From Jiangella anatolica (lineage in GTDB: Bacteria > Actinomycetota > Actinomycetes > Jiangellales > Jiangellaceae), in contig NZ_POTW01000019.1 in assembly GCF_003236295.1 (NCBI RefSeq), positions 1 to 64,000 of the forward strand: 64,000 bases of DNA, in the 5' to 3' direction. This document shows positions 26,031 through 33,945 of the stretch, piece by piece (within the stretch, counting starts at the first letter, position 1; each line of letters begins with the position of its first letter). Under the pieces are notes generated by a model. The model saw nothing but the letters and a program-made list of their open reading frames with translations. It was not told the DNA's origin and ran no database searches. Made by a program: the position numbers and the translations under genes.

Positions 26031-27086
26031 GTGACCCACACGATCATGGCCCGCGAGATCGCCGAGCAGCCGGAGGCCATCGCCCGCACCCTGGAGTCGC
26101 TGCTGCCGCTGCGGACGGAGCTGAAGACGCTGGCCGAGAGCCGCCGCGTCGTGCTGTTCGTCGCCCGCGGGTCGTCGGACAACGCGGCGATCTACGGCCG
26201 GTACCTGCTCGAGGTGCACGCGGGCGTCCCGGGCGGGCTGGCGGCGCCGAGTGTGGCGACGCACTACCACTCCGACCTCGATCTCTCCGAGGCGCTGGTC
26301 GTGTCGGTGTCGCAGTCCGGGGAGACCGCGGAGATCGTCGAGACCCAGGCCTGGGCCGCCGCCCACGGCGCCCGCACGATCGCCGTCACCAACGACGGCG
26401 GCAGCGCGCTGGCCGGCGCGGCGGACCTGGCGCTGGTCACGCAGGCCGGCGCGGAGCTCGCGGTGCCGGCCACGAAGTCGTACACCACCCAGCTGGCCGC
26501 GATGGCCGTGCTGGCCGACGCACTGGCCGCGAAGCCCGGCACGCTCGACGCCGACCTGGACCGGGTCCCGGGCGAGGTGCAGCGGCTGATCGAGCGGCGC
26601 GAAGGTGTCGACGAGGCCGCCGAGCGGCTCGCGTCGACGCCGGAGACGCTGGTCAGTGGGCGCGGCATCACGTTCGGCACGGCGCTGGAGGCAGCGCTGA
26701 AGCTGGAGGAGACCTGCCTTCGCCCGGTGCGCGGGCTGTCCTACGCCGACCTGCGGCACGGCCCGATCGCCGTCGTCGACGCCGAGCACGTCGCGCTGCT
26801 GGTGTCCGCCGCCGACGGGCCGATGGTGTCGGGCATGACGGAGCTGGCGCACGACCTGCGCCGCCGCGGCGCGGCCGCGACCATCGGCATCGGCGGCGAC
26901 GCCGGGTTCGCCGGCGCCGTCGACGTCTGCGTGCCCGGCCCGGCGCTGCGGGAGCTGGTGGCCCCGCTGGCGCTCGTCGTGCCGGCGCAGTTGACGGTGG
27001 AGGCGCTGGCGCGCAGGCTCGGCCTCGACCCGGACGCGCCCCGCGGGCTCTCGAAGGTCACCCAGACAGACCCGGCCGGCAGCTGA
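26031..27086 (+). CDS. double-SIS-domain sugar-phosphate isomerase/deaminase
   Basis: A 351-residue protein with two SIS domains like the isomerase half of GlmS but without the glutaminase domain (FVARGSSDNA near 44-52 and SVSQSGET near 92-99; second half YADLRHGPIAVVD). Such stand-alone proteins act as glucosamine-6-phosphate deaminases (NagB-II) or related AgaS-type enzymes. The PTS genes immediately downstream support conversion of GlcN-6-P to fructose-6-P; no nagA is in the window. GTG 26031 follows AGGAG; ATG 26046 is an alternative. Confidence 0.88.
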   Translation: MTHTIMAREIAEQPEAIARTLESLLPLRTELKTLAESRRVVLFVARGSSDNAAIYGRYLLEVHAGVPGGLAAPSVATHYHSDLDLSEALVVSVSQSGETAEIVETQAWAAAHGARTIAVTNDGGSALAGAADLALVTQAGAELAVPATKSYTTQLAAMAVLADALAAKPGTLDADLDRVPGEVQRLIERREGVDEAAERLASTPETLVSGRGITFGTALEAALKLEETCLRPVRGLSYADLRHGPIAVVDAEHVALLVSAADGPMVSGMTELAHDLRRRGAAATIGIGGDAGFAGAVDVCVPGPALRELVAPLALVVPAQLTVEALARRLGLDPDAPRGLSKVTQTDPAGS

Positions 27087-27123
27087 GCCGGCCGCGCACT
27101 TCACACACCAACGGAGGGGACCC

Positions 27124-27354
27124 ATGGACAAGGCCGAGCAGATCCTGAAGGCGCTGGGCGGCGCCGAGAACATCGTCGAGATCGAGCCGTGCGCGACCCG
27201 GCTGCGCACCGAGGTGCACGACTCGTCCAAGGTCGACGAGAAGGCGCTGAAGGCCGCCGGCGCGTTCGGCGTCATCTCGGCCGGGCAGGTCGTCCAGGTC
27301 GTCGTCGGGCCCGAGGCGGACACCATCGCCACCGACATCGAGGACCTGATGTGA
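27124..27354 (+). CDS. PTS EIIB component, glucose/GlcNAc family
   Basis: A 76-residue stand-alone EIIB domain. Phospho-acceptor Cys23 lies in EIEPCATRLRTEV, the family signature. It takes phosphate from the EIIA encoded by the overlapping downstream gene and passes it to the sugar in the EIIC encoded on the other strand at 22776-24251. ACGGAGGGG precedes the ATG. Confidence 0.93.
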   Translation: MDKAEQILKALGGAENIVEIEPCATRLRTEVHDSSKVDEKALKAAGAFGVISAGQVVQVVVGPEADTIATDIEDLM

Positions 27355-27812
27355 CCCAGCTCGACGTGCTGTCCCCGGTGCCCGGGCGGGTGATCGAGCT
27401 GGCCGAGGTGCCGGACCCGGTCTTCGCCCAGGCCCTGGTCGGCCCCGGCCTCGCGGTCGACCCGGACCGGACCGGCGCGGTGACGGCGGTCGCGCCGGTG
27501 CCGGGCCGGCTGGTCAAGCTGCACCCGCACGCGTTCGTCGTCCAGACCGAGGACGGCGCCGGTGTGCTCACCCACCTCGGCATCGACACCGTGCAGCTGG
27601 AGGGCGCCGGCTTCGAGCTGCACGTCGCCGAGGGCGACACGGTGGCCGCCGGCGCCGCCGTCGTCACCTGGCATCCCGCCGCCGTCGAGTCCGGCGGCCG
27701 GTCGCCGGTGGCGCCGGTGATCGCGCTGGAGGCGACCGCCGGCCAGCTGACCTCGCTGCACGCCGGCGGCGCGGTCGCCGCGGGCGAGGTGCTGTTCGTG
27801 TGGAACCGGTGA
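27351..27812 (+). CDS. PTS EIIA component, glucose type (Crr family)
   Basis: A 153-residue EIIA of the glucose family. The active-site His75 is in LTHLGIDTVQL and its partner His60 in KLHPHAFVV. The GTG start overlaps the EIIB stop by four bases. It carries phosphate from HPr to EIIB. Actinobacterial EIIA proteins of this type can also regulate other uptake systems, but nothing here shows that. Confidence 0.92.
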   Translation: MTQLDVLSPVPGRVIELAEVPDPVFAQALVGPGLAVDPDRTGAVTAVAPVPGRLVKLHPHAFVVQTEDGAGVLTHLGIDTVQLEGAGFELHVAEGDTVAAGAAVVTWHPAAVESGGRSPVAPVIALEATAGQLTSLHAGGAVAAGEVLFVWNR

Positions 27813-28486
27813 GCGACGGGCTGGACCCGGGGGTCGACCAGGTGCTCGCCGGCCGGCGGGCCGCGCTGCTCGACCTCGACGGCACGCTGGTCGACAGCGA
27901 GCCGGCCAACCAGGCCGCCTACCGGGCGTACTTCACCGCCCGCGGCTGGGACGCCGGACCCGAGGTGCTGCGCGCGTTCGCCGGCCGTCGCGGCGAGGAG
28001 GTGTTCGCTCAGCTTCCCGGCCCGTGGACCGGCGAGGACACCGACGCCCTGGTCGAGGGCGTGCTGTCGCATCTCGATCACGAGGCACATCCGCTGCGGC
28101 CGGTGCCCGGCGCGGCCGAGCTGGTCCGCCGGCTGCATGCGGCTGGTGTCGCGATCGCGCTGGTGACGTCGGCCGGGCGGTGGTGGGCCGAGCGCGCGAT
28201 CGGCGACGTCCTCGGCATCCGCGACCTGTTCGCCGAACTCGTCACCGCCGAGACGACGTCGGCCGGCAAGCCGGACCCGTCGCCGTACCTCGCCGGTGCC
28301 GCCGCCCTCGGTGTGCCGCCGGCCGACGCCGTCGCCCTGGAGGACACCGTGCCCGGCGTGCGGTCGGCGCTGTCCGCCGGCGTCGGCCTCGTGATCGGCA
28401 TCGCCACCGGCACGTCGCCGCAGGTCCTGCTCGACGGCGGTGCGCACCGGGTCGTGGCCGGTCCCGCGGAGCTGCTGCGGTCCTGA
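27809..28486 (+). CDS. HAD-family phosphatase (beta-phosphoglucomutase-like)
   Basis: A 225-residue HAD protein. Motif I is LLDLDGTLVDSE (nucleophile and acid/base Asp), motif II VTSAG, motif III Lys in SAGKPDPSPY, and motif IV LEDTVPGV. A C1 helical cap sits between motifs I and II. The GTG at 27809 overlaps the EIIA stop (GTGA); another in-frame GTG at 27800 is possible. As the last gene of the amino-sugar operon it is likely to dephosphorylate a sugar phosphate, perhaps relieving accumulation stress; the true substrate is unknown. Confidence 0.86.
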   Translation: MSDGLDPGVDQVLAGRRAALLDLDGTLVDSEPANQAAYRAYFTARGWDAGPEVLRAFAGRRGEEVFAQLPGPWTGEDTDALVEGVLSHLDHEAHPLRPVPGAAELVRRLHAAGVAIALVTSAGRWWAERAIGDVLGIRDLFAELVTAETTSAGKPDPSPYLAGAAALGVPPADAVALEDTVPGVRSALSAGVGLVIGIATGTSPQVLLDGGAHRVVAGPAELLRS

Positions 28487-28552
28487 CCGCCGGTTTGGGG
28501 GCGGCCCGCGCGGGTACGTGAGCTTCGCAGACTCCAGAGGAGGTCGGGAGCC

Positions 28553-28996
28553 ATGTTGATCGTGCTCGCACTGCTGTTGTTCGTGGTCGTCGGCGCCGCG
28601 ATGTACGTGGCCGCGGCTGACGGCACCGGCGAGGTGCTGGTCGAATCGTTCGGCCTGGACGTCGACATCCCCGTGTGGGGCGTCTTCGTCGCCGGCGCCG
28701 TGACGATGCTCGTCGTGCTGGCCGCGGTGGCCGCGCTCGCCGCCGGCCTGCGTGCCGCCCGGTCGCGGCGGACGGAGATCAGGTACCTGCGGCAGAAGGT
28801 CGCCCACCAGGAGCTGGCTGAGGACCAGGCGACCACGGCGATGCCGGTGGCCGGCACCACGACCGGCCGGACCACCACCGACTCGGCCACGGATGGCGTC
28901 GTCGACACCGGGGACGACGGCGCGCACCGCCGGCTGAGCCGGTGGCGCCGGCACCACGCCGACGACAAGCCGCCGGCCGAAGCCGCGCAGAACTGA
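28553..28996 (+). CDS. small two-helix membrane protein (LapA-like)
   Basis: A 147-residue protein with two hydrophobic helices (residues about 2-22 and 42-66) and a hydrophilic C-terminal tail rich in Thr, Asp, Arg and His. The arrangement resembles LapA-domain envelope proteins. AGAGGAGG precedes the ATG well. Function is unknown. It stands alone, 66 bases after the HAD gene. Confidence 0.7.
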   Translation: MLIVLALLLFVVVGAAMYVAAADGTGEVLVESFGLDVDIPVWGVFVAGAVTMLVVLAAVAALAAGLRAARSRRTEIRYLRQKVAHQELAEDQATTAMPVAGTTTGRTTTDSATDGVVDTGDDGAHRRLSRWRRHHADDKPPAEAAQN

Positions 28997-29186
28997 CCGC
29001 TGCGGCGGGCGTATGCGCCCCGGCGGCGCGTGACGTGACGGCACGCGCCGCCGGATCACGCTGCCCCGGCTTGGCGCATCGCCGTGCCCCGTCCAGCCGC
29101 CGCGCCCTTGCGGCGTCCACGCCCGGCCGCCAGCGCGCCAGACGGCCCCGCGTCGCCGTGATGTGCGGCCCCGCACCCGCTCGGCT

Positions 29187-29260
29187 ACGGCGATCGCGGA
29201 CAGTGTCGGTGCCCGCCCGTAGGGTGGGCACCCTCCCTAGAGGGGCGGGTCATACCTACC
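29187..29260. repeat. conserved 74-base core, copy 1, with two hairpins
   Basis: Inside the core, GGTGCCCGCCC (29208-29218) pairs with GGGTGGGCACC (29222-29232) around a three-base loop, an 11-bp stem. CCCTCCC (29231-29237) pairs with GGGCGGG (29243-29249) with one mismatch. The two stems share two bases, so their outer pairs compete. Structure suggests an RNA or a mobile palindromic element; no family is recognised. Confidence 0.7.
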
Positions 29261-29360
29261 TCACGGCGCACGCTGCGCCCGCCCTAGCGGTGCTCCCGCA
29301 CGGCCGCCATCGCCCCACGGCCCGTCCCGCCGCTATGTGCGGCCCCGCGCCCGCTCCGCG

Positions 29361-29434
29361 ACGGCGATCGCGGACAGTGTCGGTGCCCGCCCGTAGGGTG
29401 GGCACCCTCCCTAGAGGGGCGGGTCATACCTACC
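29361..29434. repeat. conserved 74-base core, copy 2
   Basis: Identical to the core at 29187-29260, with the same two competing hairpins at 29382-29406 and 29405-29423. The identity contrasts with the diverged sequence on both sides. Confidence 0.7.
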
Positions 29435-29462
29435 CACGGCGCACGCCGTGCTCGCCGCATGA

Positions 29463-29567
29463 CCGCGCCGTCGCCTGCCGCGTCACCGTCCACCGCGTCG
29501 CCTACAACCGCGTCACGGATAGCCGCGTCACCGACCACGGCGTCGCCGACGACCGCGTCACTGACGA
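29463..29567. repeat. 15-bp minisatellite, seven units
   Basis: Seven contiguous 15-base units beginning CCGCGTCAC or a close variant (29463, 29478, 29493, 29508, 29523, 29538, 29553). The period is a multiple of three and encodes five-residue repeats such as RVTDx on the plus strand, but no start with a ribosome site is evident. It ends just before the 3' end of the DUF4262 gene. Confidence 0.8.
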
Positions 29568-29575
29568 GGACGCGC

Positions 29576-30067
29576 CTACTCCGGTGAGTGCGGCCGCGGC
29601 GCCGGCTGCAGCCCGGCCGGCAGCTCGTACCCCTCGTCCCAGGGGAACCGCCCATCGGCGTCGTCCCAGATGAGCTGCAGCGCGGGCACCGGGTCGGCCG
29701 GGCCGCGGCCGTAGAAGCGCTGTGCCGAGCCGAGCACCGCCGGCTCCTCCCCGTCGTGGAAGGGGAACAGCTGCAGCCGGTGCGACCAGCCGTGCAGTCG
29801 AAGCGGCCGGCCCGGGCCGAACCGCTCGCCGTCGCGGACGCGCTCGCCGAGGTGGTTCAGCACCCAGGCGCTGGACTGCAGGTCCAGCCCGTACACCAGC
29901 AGCTCCGGATGGCCGAGACCGAACAGCCCGACCGAGTAGGCGAACGGTGGCGCGCCGGCGGCGTACTGCACGGCCATGCCGTGCCGGCGGACCGTGTCGC
30001 GCAGCCACGCGTCCTCCTGGTCCCGCCACTGCTGCTGCTCGACGGCGGGACAGGTGTCCAACATCAT
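29576..30067 (-). CDS. DUF4262-type protein
   Basis: A 163-residue cytosolic protein with the DUF4262 pattern: DAWLRDTVRRHGMAVQYAAG, PPFAYSVGLFGLGHPELLVY, and a C-terminal part ending in IWDDADGRFPWDEGYE. The tandem ATGs follow GGAGG. The family has no established function. It stands alone beside the repeat-rich region. Confidence 0.85.
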   Translation of the reverse strand: MMLDTCPAVEQQQWRDQEDAWLRDTVRRHGMAVQYAAGAPPFAYSVGLFGLGHPELLVYGLDLQSSAWVLNHLGERVRDGERFGPGRPLRLHGWSHRLQLFPFHDGEEPAVLGSAQRFYGRGPADPVPALQLIWDDADGRFPWDEGYELPAGLQPAPRPHSPE

Positions 30068-30138
30068 GTCGGCCTCCGGGGCTTCGCTTGAACTGGAGTT
30101 CGAACACTAGTCGCAGCCACTGACAACGTCCGGCGAAA

Positions 30139-30786
30139 TCACCTGTCCCGGTAGCGACGAGCGGCGGCGACGTCGGCGCGCAACTGGTCCGCCGTACGCC
30201 GTTGACCGTAGCCCGGGGTGTCCGGCTGAATGCGCCAGCCCTCGGCGAGCGGCCCGATGTCGACGACGTCGAAGCCGAACCGGTCGATCAGCTTCGCGAC
30301 CCGCGCCTTGGCGTCGGCGTCGTCGCCCGCGACGATCAGCGCCCGCCGCCCGGAGGTGCCCGAGGGCCGGCCGTCGGTGGTCAGCTCGCCGGCCCGGATG
30401 TGGTTGAACGCCTTGACGACGTGCGACCGCGGCAGGTGCGCCTGCACCAGCTCCGACGTCGTCGTGGACTCGTCGTCCAGCTCGGGGATGTGGCCGTCGC
30501 GCCGGGGGTAGTAGTTGCAGGCGTCGATGACGATCTTGCCGGCCAGCGGCTCGACCGGCACCGATCCGATCGCCCGCAGCGGGATCGCCACGACGACGAT
30601 GTCGCCGCCGGCCGCCGCGTCCTCGGCGGTGCCGGCCCGGGCGTTGTCGCCCAGCTCGTCGACCAGGTCCACCAGTGTCTCGGGCCCGCGCGAGTTGCTC
30701 AGCACGACGTTATAGCCGTGCTCCGAGGCGAGCCGCGCCAGTTGCGCGCCGACGTTGCCGGCGCCGATGAACCCGACTGTCGTCAT
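30139..30786 (-). CDS. NADPH-dependent F420 reductase-like oxidoreductase
   Basis: A 215-residue Rossmann-fold protein of the F420-oxidoreductase/NADP-binding family. The N-terminal GFIGAGNVGAQLA binds the dinucleotide, with SNSRGP after strand 2 indicating NADP preference. VVKAFNHI and GDDADAK are typical of the fold. It may reduce coenzyme F420 or another acceptor. Divergent from a PPOX-family flavoprotein gene, a class that includes many F420 binders, which weakly supports an F420 link. Confidence 0.82.
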   Translation of the reverse strand: MTTVGFIGAGNVGAQLARLASEHGYNVVLSNSRGPETLVDLVDELGDNARAGTAEDAAAGGDIVVVAIPLRAIGSVPVEPLAGKIVIDACNYYPRRDGHIPELDDESTTTSELVQAHLPRSHVVKAFNHIRAGELTTDGRPSGTSGRRALIVAGDDADAKARVAKLIDRFGFDVVDIGPLAEGWRIQPDTPGYGQRRTADQLRADVAAARRYRDR

Positions 30787-30914
30787 GCGTGCTGCAACGC
30801 CGGACCGGCCGCCGGAAAATCCCGTCCGGTGGAATGTCGAGAACGCGGCACCGGCTCCGTCCCCGGTGTACGAGCAGCCCCGACGGGGCGGCCGGAGGAC
30901 CCGAGGAGCACACC

Positions 30915-31412
30915 ATGCAGCAGCACGATATCGCCGAGATCCTGAACCGCCCGCTGAGCCAGGAACTGCTGGCCCGCGACATCACCCGGCTGGCGTACGT
31001 CGCCGCCGACGGCACGCCTCGCACCGTCCCGATCGGGTTCACCTGGAACGGCAGCGAGATCGTCATGTGCACGACGCCGAACGCGCCGAAGATCGCGGCG
31101 CTGCGCGCGAACCCGGCGGTGGCGCTGACCATCGACACCGAGGTGCACCCGCCGAAGATCCTGCTGCTGCGCGGCCAGGCCGAGCTGGACTTCGTCGAGG
31201 GCATCCCGGCCGAGTACATGGAGATGAACACCAGCTACGAGATGACGCCGGAGCAGCGGGTCGAGTGGGAGGCCGAGGTCCGCTCGCTCTACCAGCGCAT
31301 GGTGCGGATCGTGGTCAGGCCGACGTGGGCGAAGCTGATCGACTTCCACACGACGCTGCCGCTCGCCGTCGAGGAGCTGGTGCGGGAGCGGGCCGAGCGT
31401 CAGAACGCCTGA
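30915..31412 (+). CDS. PPOX-family (pyridoxamine-oxidase-like) flavin/F420-binding protein
   Basis: A 165-residue split-barrel protein (RLAYVAADGTPRTVPIGFTW; NPAVALTIDTE). Many actinobacterial relatives bind F420, FMN or heme and act as reductases; this sequence does not show which. The ATG 30915 follows GAGGAG by six bases; the longer open frame upstream has no such site. The gene is divergent from the F420-reductase-like gene across about 130 bases. Confidence 0.82.
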   Translation: MQQHDIAEILNRPLSQELLARDITRLAYVAADGTPRTVPIGFTWNGSEIVMCTTPNAPKIAALRANPAVALTIDTEVHPPKILLLRGQAELDFVEGIPAEYMEMNTSYEMTPEQRVEWEAEVRSLYQRMVRIVVRPTWAKLIDFHTTLPLAVEELVRERAERQNA

Positions 31413-31416
31413 TGGC

Positions 31417-32133
31417 TCACTCGTCGCCGGCCAGCGTGAGTACGCGCAGCCGCTGGCCGGCGTACCAGGTGGCGCCAACGATCACGACGGCCAGCAGCAC
31501 CCCGGCGACCGCCAGCCGCACGTCGGACGACACGATGTCGCGGGTGGCGATCGCCTCGGTCAGCGACAGCGACCACTGCTGCACGCTCAGCGTCCGCGCA
31601 CCGGGGACGAACGAGCCGAGCAGGCCCTCCCAGATCAACGCGTACGCCAGCCCGTACACGACCGCGTGCCGGGTGACGACGGCCAGCAGCAGGAAGATCG
31701 CGCTGTAGGCCAGCGACGCCACCAGCGCGGCGGCGCCGAAGCCGAGCGCGATGCGCCCCGTCGTCCCGGACATCACCAGCCCGGCCACGAACGTCGGCAC
31801 CGCGGCGAACAGCACGGTCCCTGCGGCGGCGACGACCAGCTTGCTCATGATGATCTTCGGGCGCGAGATCGGCTTGGACAGCAGGTAGACGATCGACCCG
31901 TCGTCGATCTCCGGCCCGATGACGCCGGTGCCGACGATCAGCCCGAACAACGGCACCAGCGCGGCCACCGCGACCGCGCCGAGGAAGTCCGCGGTGACCT
32001 GGTGGTCCACCCCGACAGCGATCCGCAGCAGCACGGCCATCGAGAGCAGCAGCACCGACATCAGCAACAACAGCCAGGCGCGCCGGCCCCCGAGCAACGC
32101 CCGGTAGGTCAACCGGACAACGGTCCCGTTCAT
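31417..32133 (-). CDS. ABC-2 export permease
   Basis: A 238-residue membrane protein with about six hydrophobic segments and an ABC-2 layout (GTGVIGPEIDDGSIVYLLSK before the third segment, a motif of this permease class). It is the last gene of a four-gene minus-strand cluster holding two ATPase/permease pairs and lies ten bases after the ATPase encoded at 32144-33055. Substrate unknown. Confidence 0.86.
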   Translation of the reverse strand: MNGTVVRLTYRALLGGRRAWLLLLMSVLLLSMAVLLRIAVGVDHQVTADFLGAVAVAALVPLFGLIVGTGVIGPEIDDGSIVYLLSKPISRPKIIMSKLVVAAAGTVLFAAVPTFVAGLVMSGTTGRIALGFGAAALVASLAYSAIFLLLAVVTRHAVVYGLAYALIWEGLLGSFVPGARTLSVQQWSLSLTEAIATRDIVSSDVRLAVAGVLLAVVIVGATWYAGQRLRVLTLAGDE

Positions 32134-32143
32134 GTCGGTACCC

Positions 32144-33055
32144 CTAACTCTTCACCAGATAGGAGAAGACGCTCTCGAGCGACTCGTCGGTCGGTGAGAC
32201 CTCGTAGAGCCGGATCCCCGCGTCGCGGGCGACGCGCGGCAGCAGCTCGGTGAACCGCAGGAACGACACGGCCTCGACGCTCAGCACGCCGTCGACCAGC
32301 TGGACGCCCGCGGTGGAGCCGTCGGCGATCAGCGCGGACGCCAAGCCGCGGTCGTCGGACGAGCGCAGGACGTACTGGTGCGGCCGGTCGGTCATCAGCC
32401 GGCGGATCTCGCGGTAGTCGCCGGAGGCGGCGTGCCGGCCGGCCACCATGACCTCGATCTGCTGCGCCAGCTGCTCGACCTCTTCGAGGATGTGCGAGCT
32501 GAACAGCACCGTGCGGCCCTCGGCGCCCATCTGCCGCAGCAGGTCCATCAGGTGCAGCCGCTGCCGCGGGTCCATGCCGTTGAACGGCTCGTCCAGCAGC
32601 AGCACGGACGGGTCGTGGACCAGCGCCGACGCCATCTTGACCCGCTGCTTCATGCCCTTGGAGTACTCACCGACGCGGCGGGACTGGGCGAACTCCATCT
32701 CGACGGTGGCCAGGGCGCGCTTGGCGGCGGCGCCGGGGTCGGCCAGGCCGTGCAGCTCCGCGTTGGCCAGCACGAACTGCCAGCCGGTGAGGAAGTCGTA
32801 GGCCGCCTCGCGCTCGGGCACCAGCCCGATCGTCCGGTACACCTCGGGGTTCTTCCAGACGGCGCCGCCGTCGAGCGTGACGGTGCCGGCCGACGGCGCC
32901 AGGAAGCCGGCCAGCATGCCGATCAGCGTCGACTTGCCGGCGCCGTTCGGGCCGAGGAGGCCGGTGATGCCGGGGCCGATGGTCATCGTGACGTCGTTGA
33001 CGGCCACGACGTTGCCGTACCAGCGCGAGACCGTGTCGACGGAGAGGACGCTCAT
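32144..33055 (-). CDS. ABC exporter ATPase
   Basis: A 303-residue ATPase. Walker A GPNGAGKS is near residues 36-43, the signature YSKGMKQRVKMA near 147, Walker B LLLDEPFNGMDP, and H-loop FSSHILEEVEQLA. The start codon overlaps the upstream permease stop (ATGA). The long C-terminal part is of the CcmA/NatA class. It probably energises the permease encoded just downstream. Confidence 0.92.
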   Translation of the reverse strand: MSVLSVDTVSRWYGNVVAVNDVTMTIGPGITGLLGPNGAGKSTLIGMLAGFLAPSAGTVTLDGGAVWKNPEVYRTIGLVPEREAAYDFLTGWQFVLANAELHGLADPGAAAKRALATVEMEFAQSRRVGEYSKGMKQRVKMASALVHDPSVLLLDEPFNGMDPRQRLHLMDLLRQMGAEGRTVLFSSHILEEVEQLAQQIEVMVAGRHAASGDYREIRRLMTDRPHQYVLRSSDDRGLASALIADGSTAGVQLVDGVLSVEAVSFLRFTELLPRVARDAGIRLYEVSPTDESLESVFSYLVKS

Positions 33056-33945
33056 GCCGAGACCTTCCGGTAGCGCAGGTTGAGCAGGGCCCAGCAGGCG
33101 CCGATGACGGCGAACGTCACCAGCACGTACACCACGCCGCCGGCGGCGCCTGGCGGTGGCGCGACCGCCGACGACGACGCGTCGAGCACCCAGGTCTGGA
33201 ACCCGTCGGCCAGCGTGATCGGCGACAGCAGCCCCAGCCAGCCGGCGAGGTCGATGTCCTCCACCTCGTAGCGGATGATCCCTTGCAGCGCGCTGACGGC
33301 GGCGAAGCTCAGCGCGAAGACCGTGATGATCGCCGCGACGCCGAACCCGCGGCGCGCGGTCAGCGACGCGATGAGCAACCCGACGCCGGCGAACACGACC
33401 GAGAACACCACCGCGCCGAGCAGCGCCAGCAGCAGGTCACTGGTCTGCTCCCAGGCCGGCAGCTCGGCCAGCAGCGCGCCGACGTACATGATCAGCAGCG
33501 GCGCCGCGATCAGCATGAGCAGCGCCGTCGAGAGCGCGGCGAACTTCGCCAGCACGTAGTCCGTGCGCTCCATCGGCCGGGAGAAGTACAGCGGGACGGT
33601 CTTGAACCGCAGGTCGCGCGAGAGCGACGCCGGCGCCTGGGCAGCTACGAAGATCGTCAGGATGCCCTGAGTGACGACGACGTAGCGCGAGTACGGCAGC
33701 GGCAGCTCGGCGGTGATGGTGGACGTGACGTTCGCGATGACCGCGATGATGAACGCCGGCAGGCACATGACGCCGAGCAGCAGCATCGGCAGCACCTTCG
33801 CCTTGGCCGACCGGCCCAGTCCGTAGGCGCCGCGCAGGCTGTGCGCGTACAGCGCCCGCGCGACCCGGGCGCGGCCGAGGCGGGCGCCGTCGTACTTGCG
33901 GTAGCCGATGTCGTGGATGACGCCCGACGGGGTCTGCTCAGTCAT
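33052..33945 (-). CDS. ABC-2 export permease
   Basis: A 297-residue membrane protein with six or seven hydrophobic segments and a conserved N-terminal IHDIGYRKYDGARLGR, which marks a widespread actinobacterial ABC permease subfamily. It overlaps the upstream ATPase by eight bases and the downstream ATPase by four, so it could pair with either. Substrate unknown. Confidence 0.87.
   Translation of the reverse strand: MTEQTPSGVIHDIGYRKYDGARLGRARVARALYAHSLRGAYGLGRSAKAKVLPMLLLGVMCLPAFIIAVIANVTSTITAELPLPYSRYVVVTQGILTIFVAAQAPASLSRDLRFKTVPLYFSRPMERTDYVLAKFAALSTALLMLIAAPLLIMYVGALLAELPAWEQTSDLLLALLGAVVFSVVFAGVGLLIASLTARRGFGVAAIITVFALSFAAVSALQGIIRYEVEDIDLAGWLGLLSPITLADGFQTWVLDASSSAVAPPPGAAGGVVYVLVTFAVIGACWALLNLRYRKVSA

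Larger units (their letters stand above)
29106..29450. repeat. 174-bp tandem duplication in a non-coding stretch
   Basis: Two adjacent copies offset by 174 bases occupy most of a 580-base stretch without a credible gene (28997-29575). The flanks of the copies have drifted apart, but a 74-base core (29187-29260 and 29361-29434) is identical. Open frames through it show no family resemblance. Confidence 0.85.

Noticed and set aside
29463-29567. Possible CRISPR-like array
   Set aside because: Units are contiguous 15-mers without spacers and there are no cas genes.
28942-29673. A 243-codon plus-strand frame across the repeat region, ending in RVTDx-type pentapeptides
   Set aside because: It starts inside the real gene at 28553-28996, has no ribosome site, runs through the duplicated hairpin cores and is dominated by Arg/Pro/Ala as expected for a random GC-rich frame.
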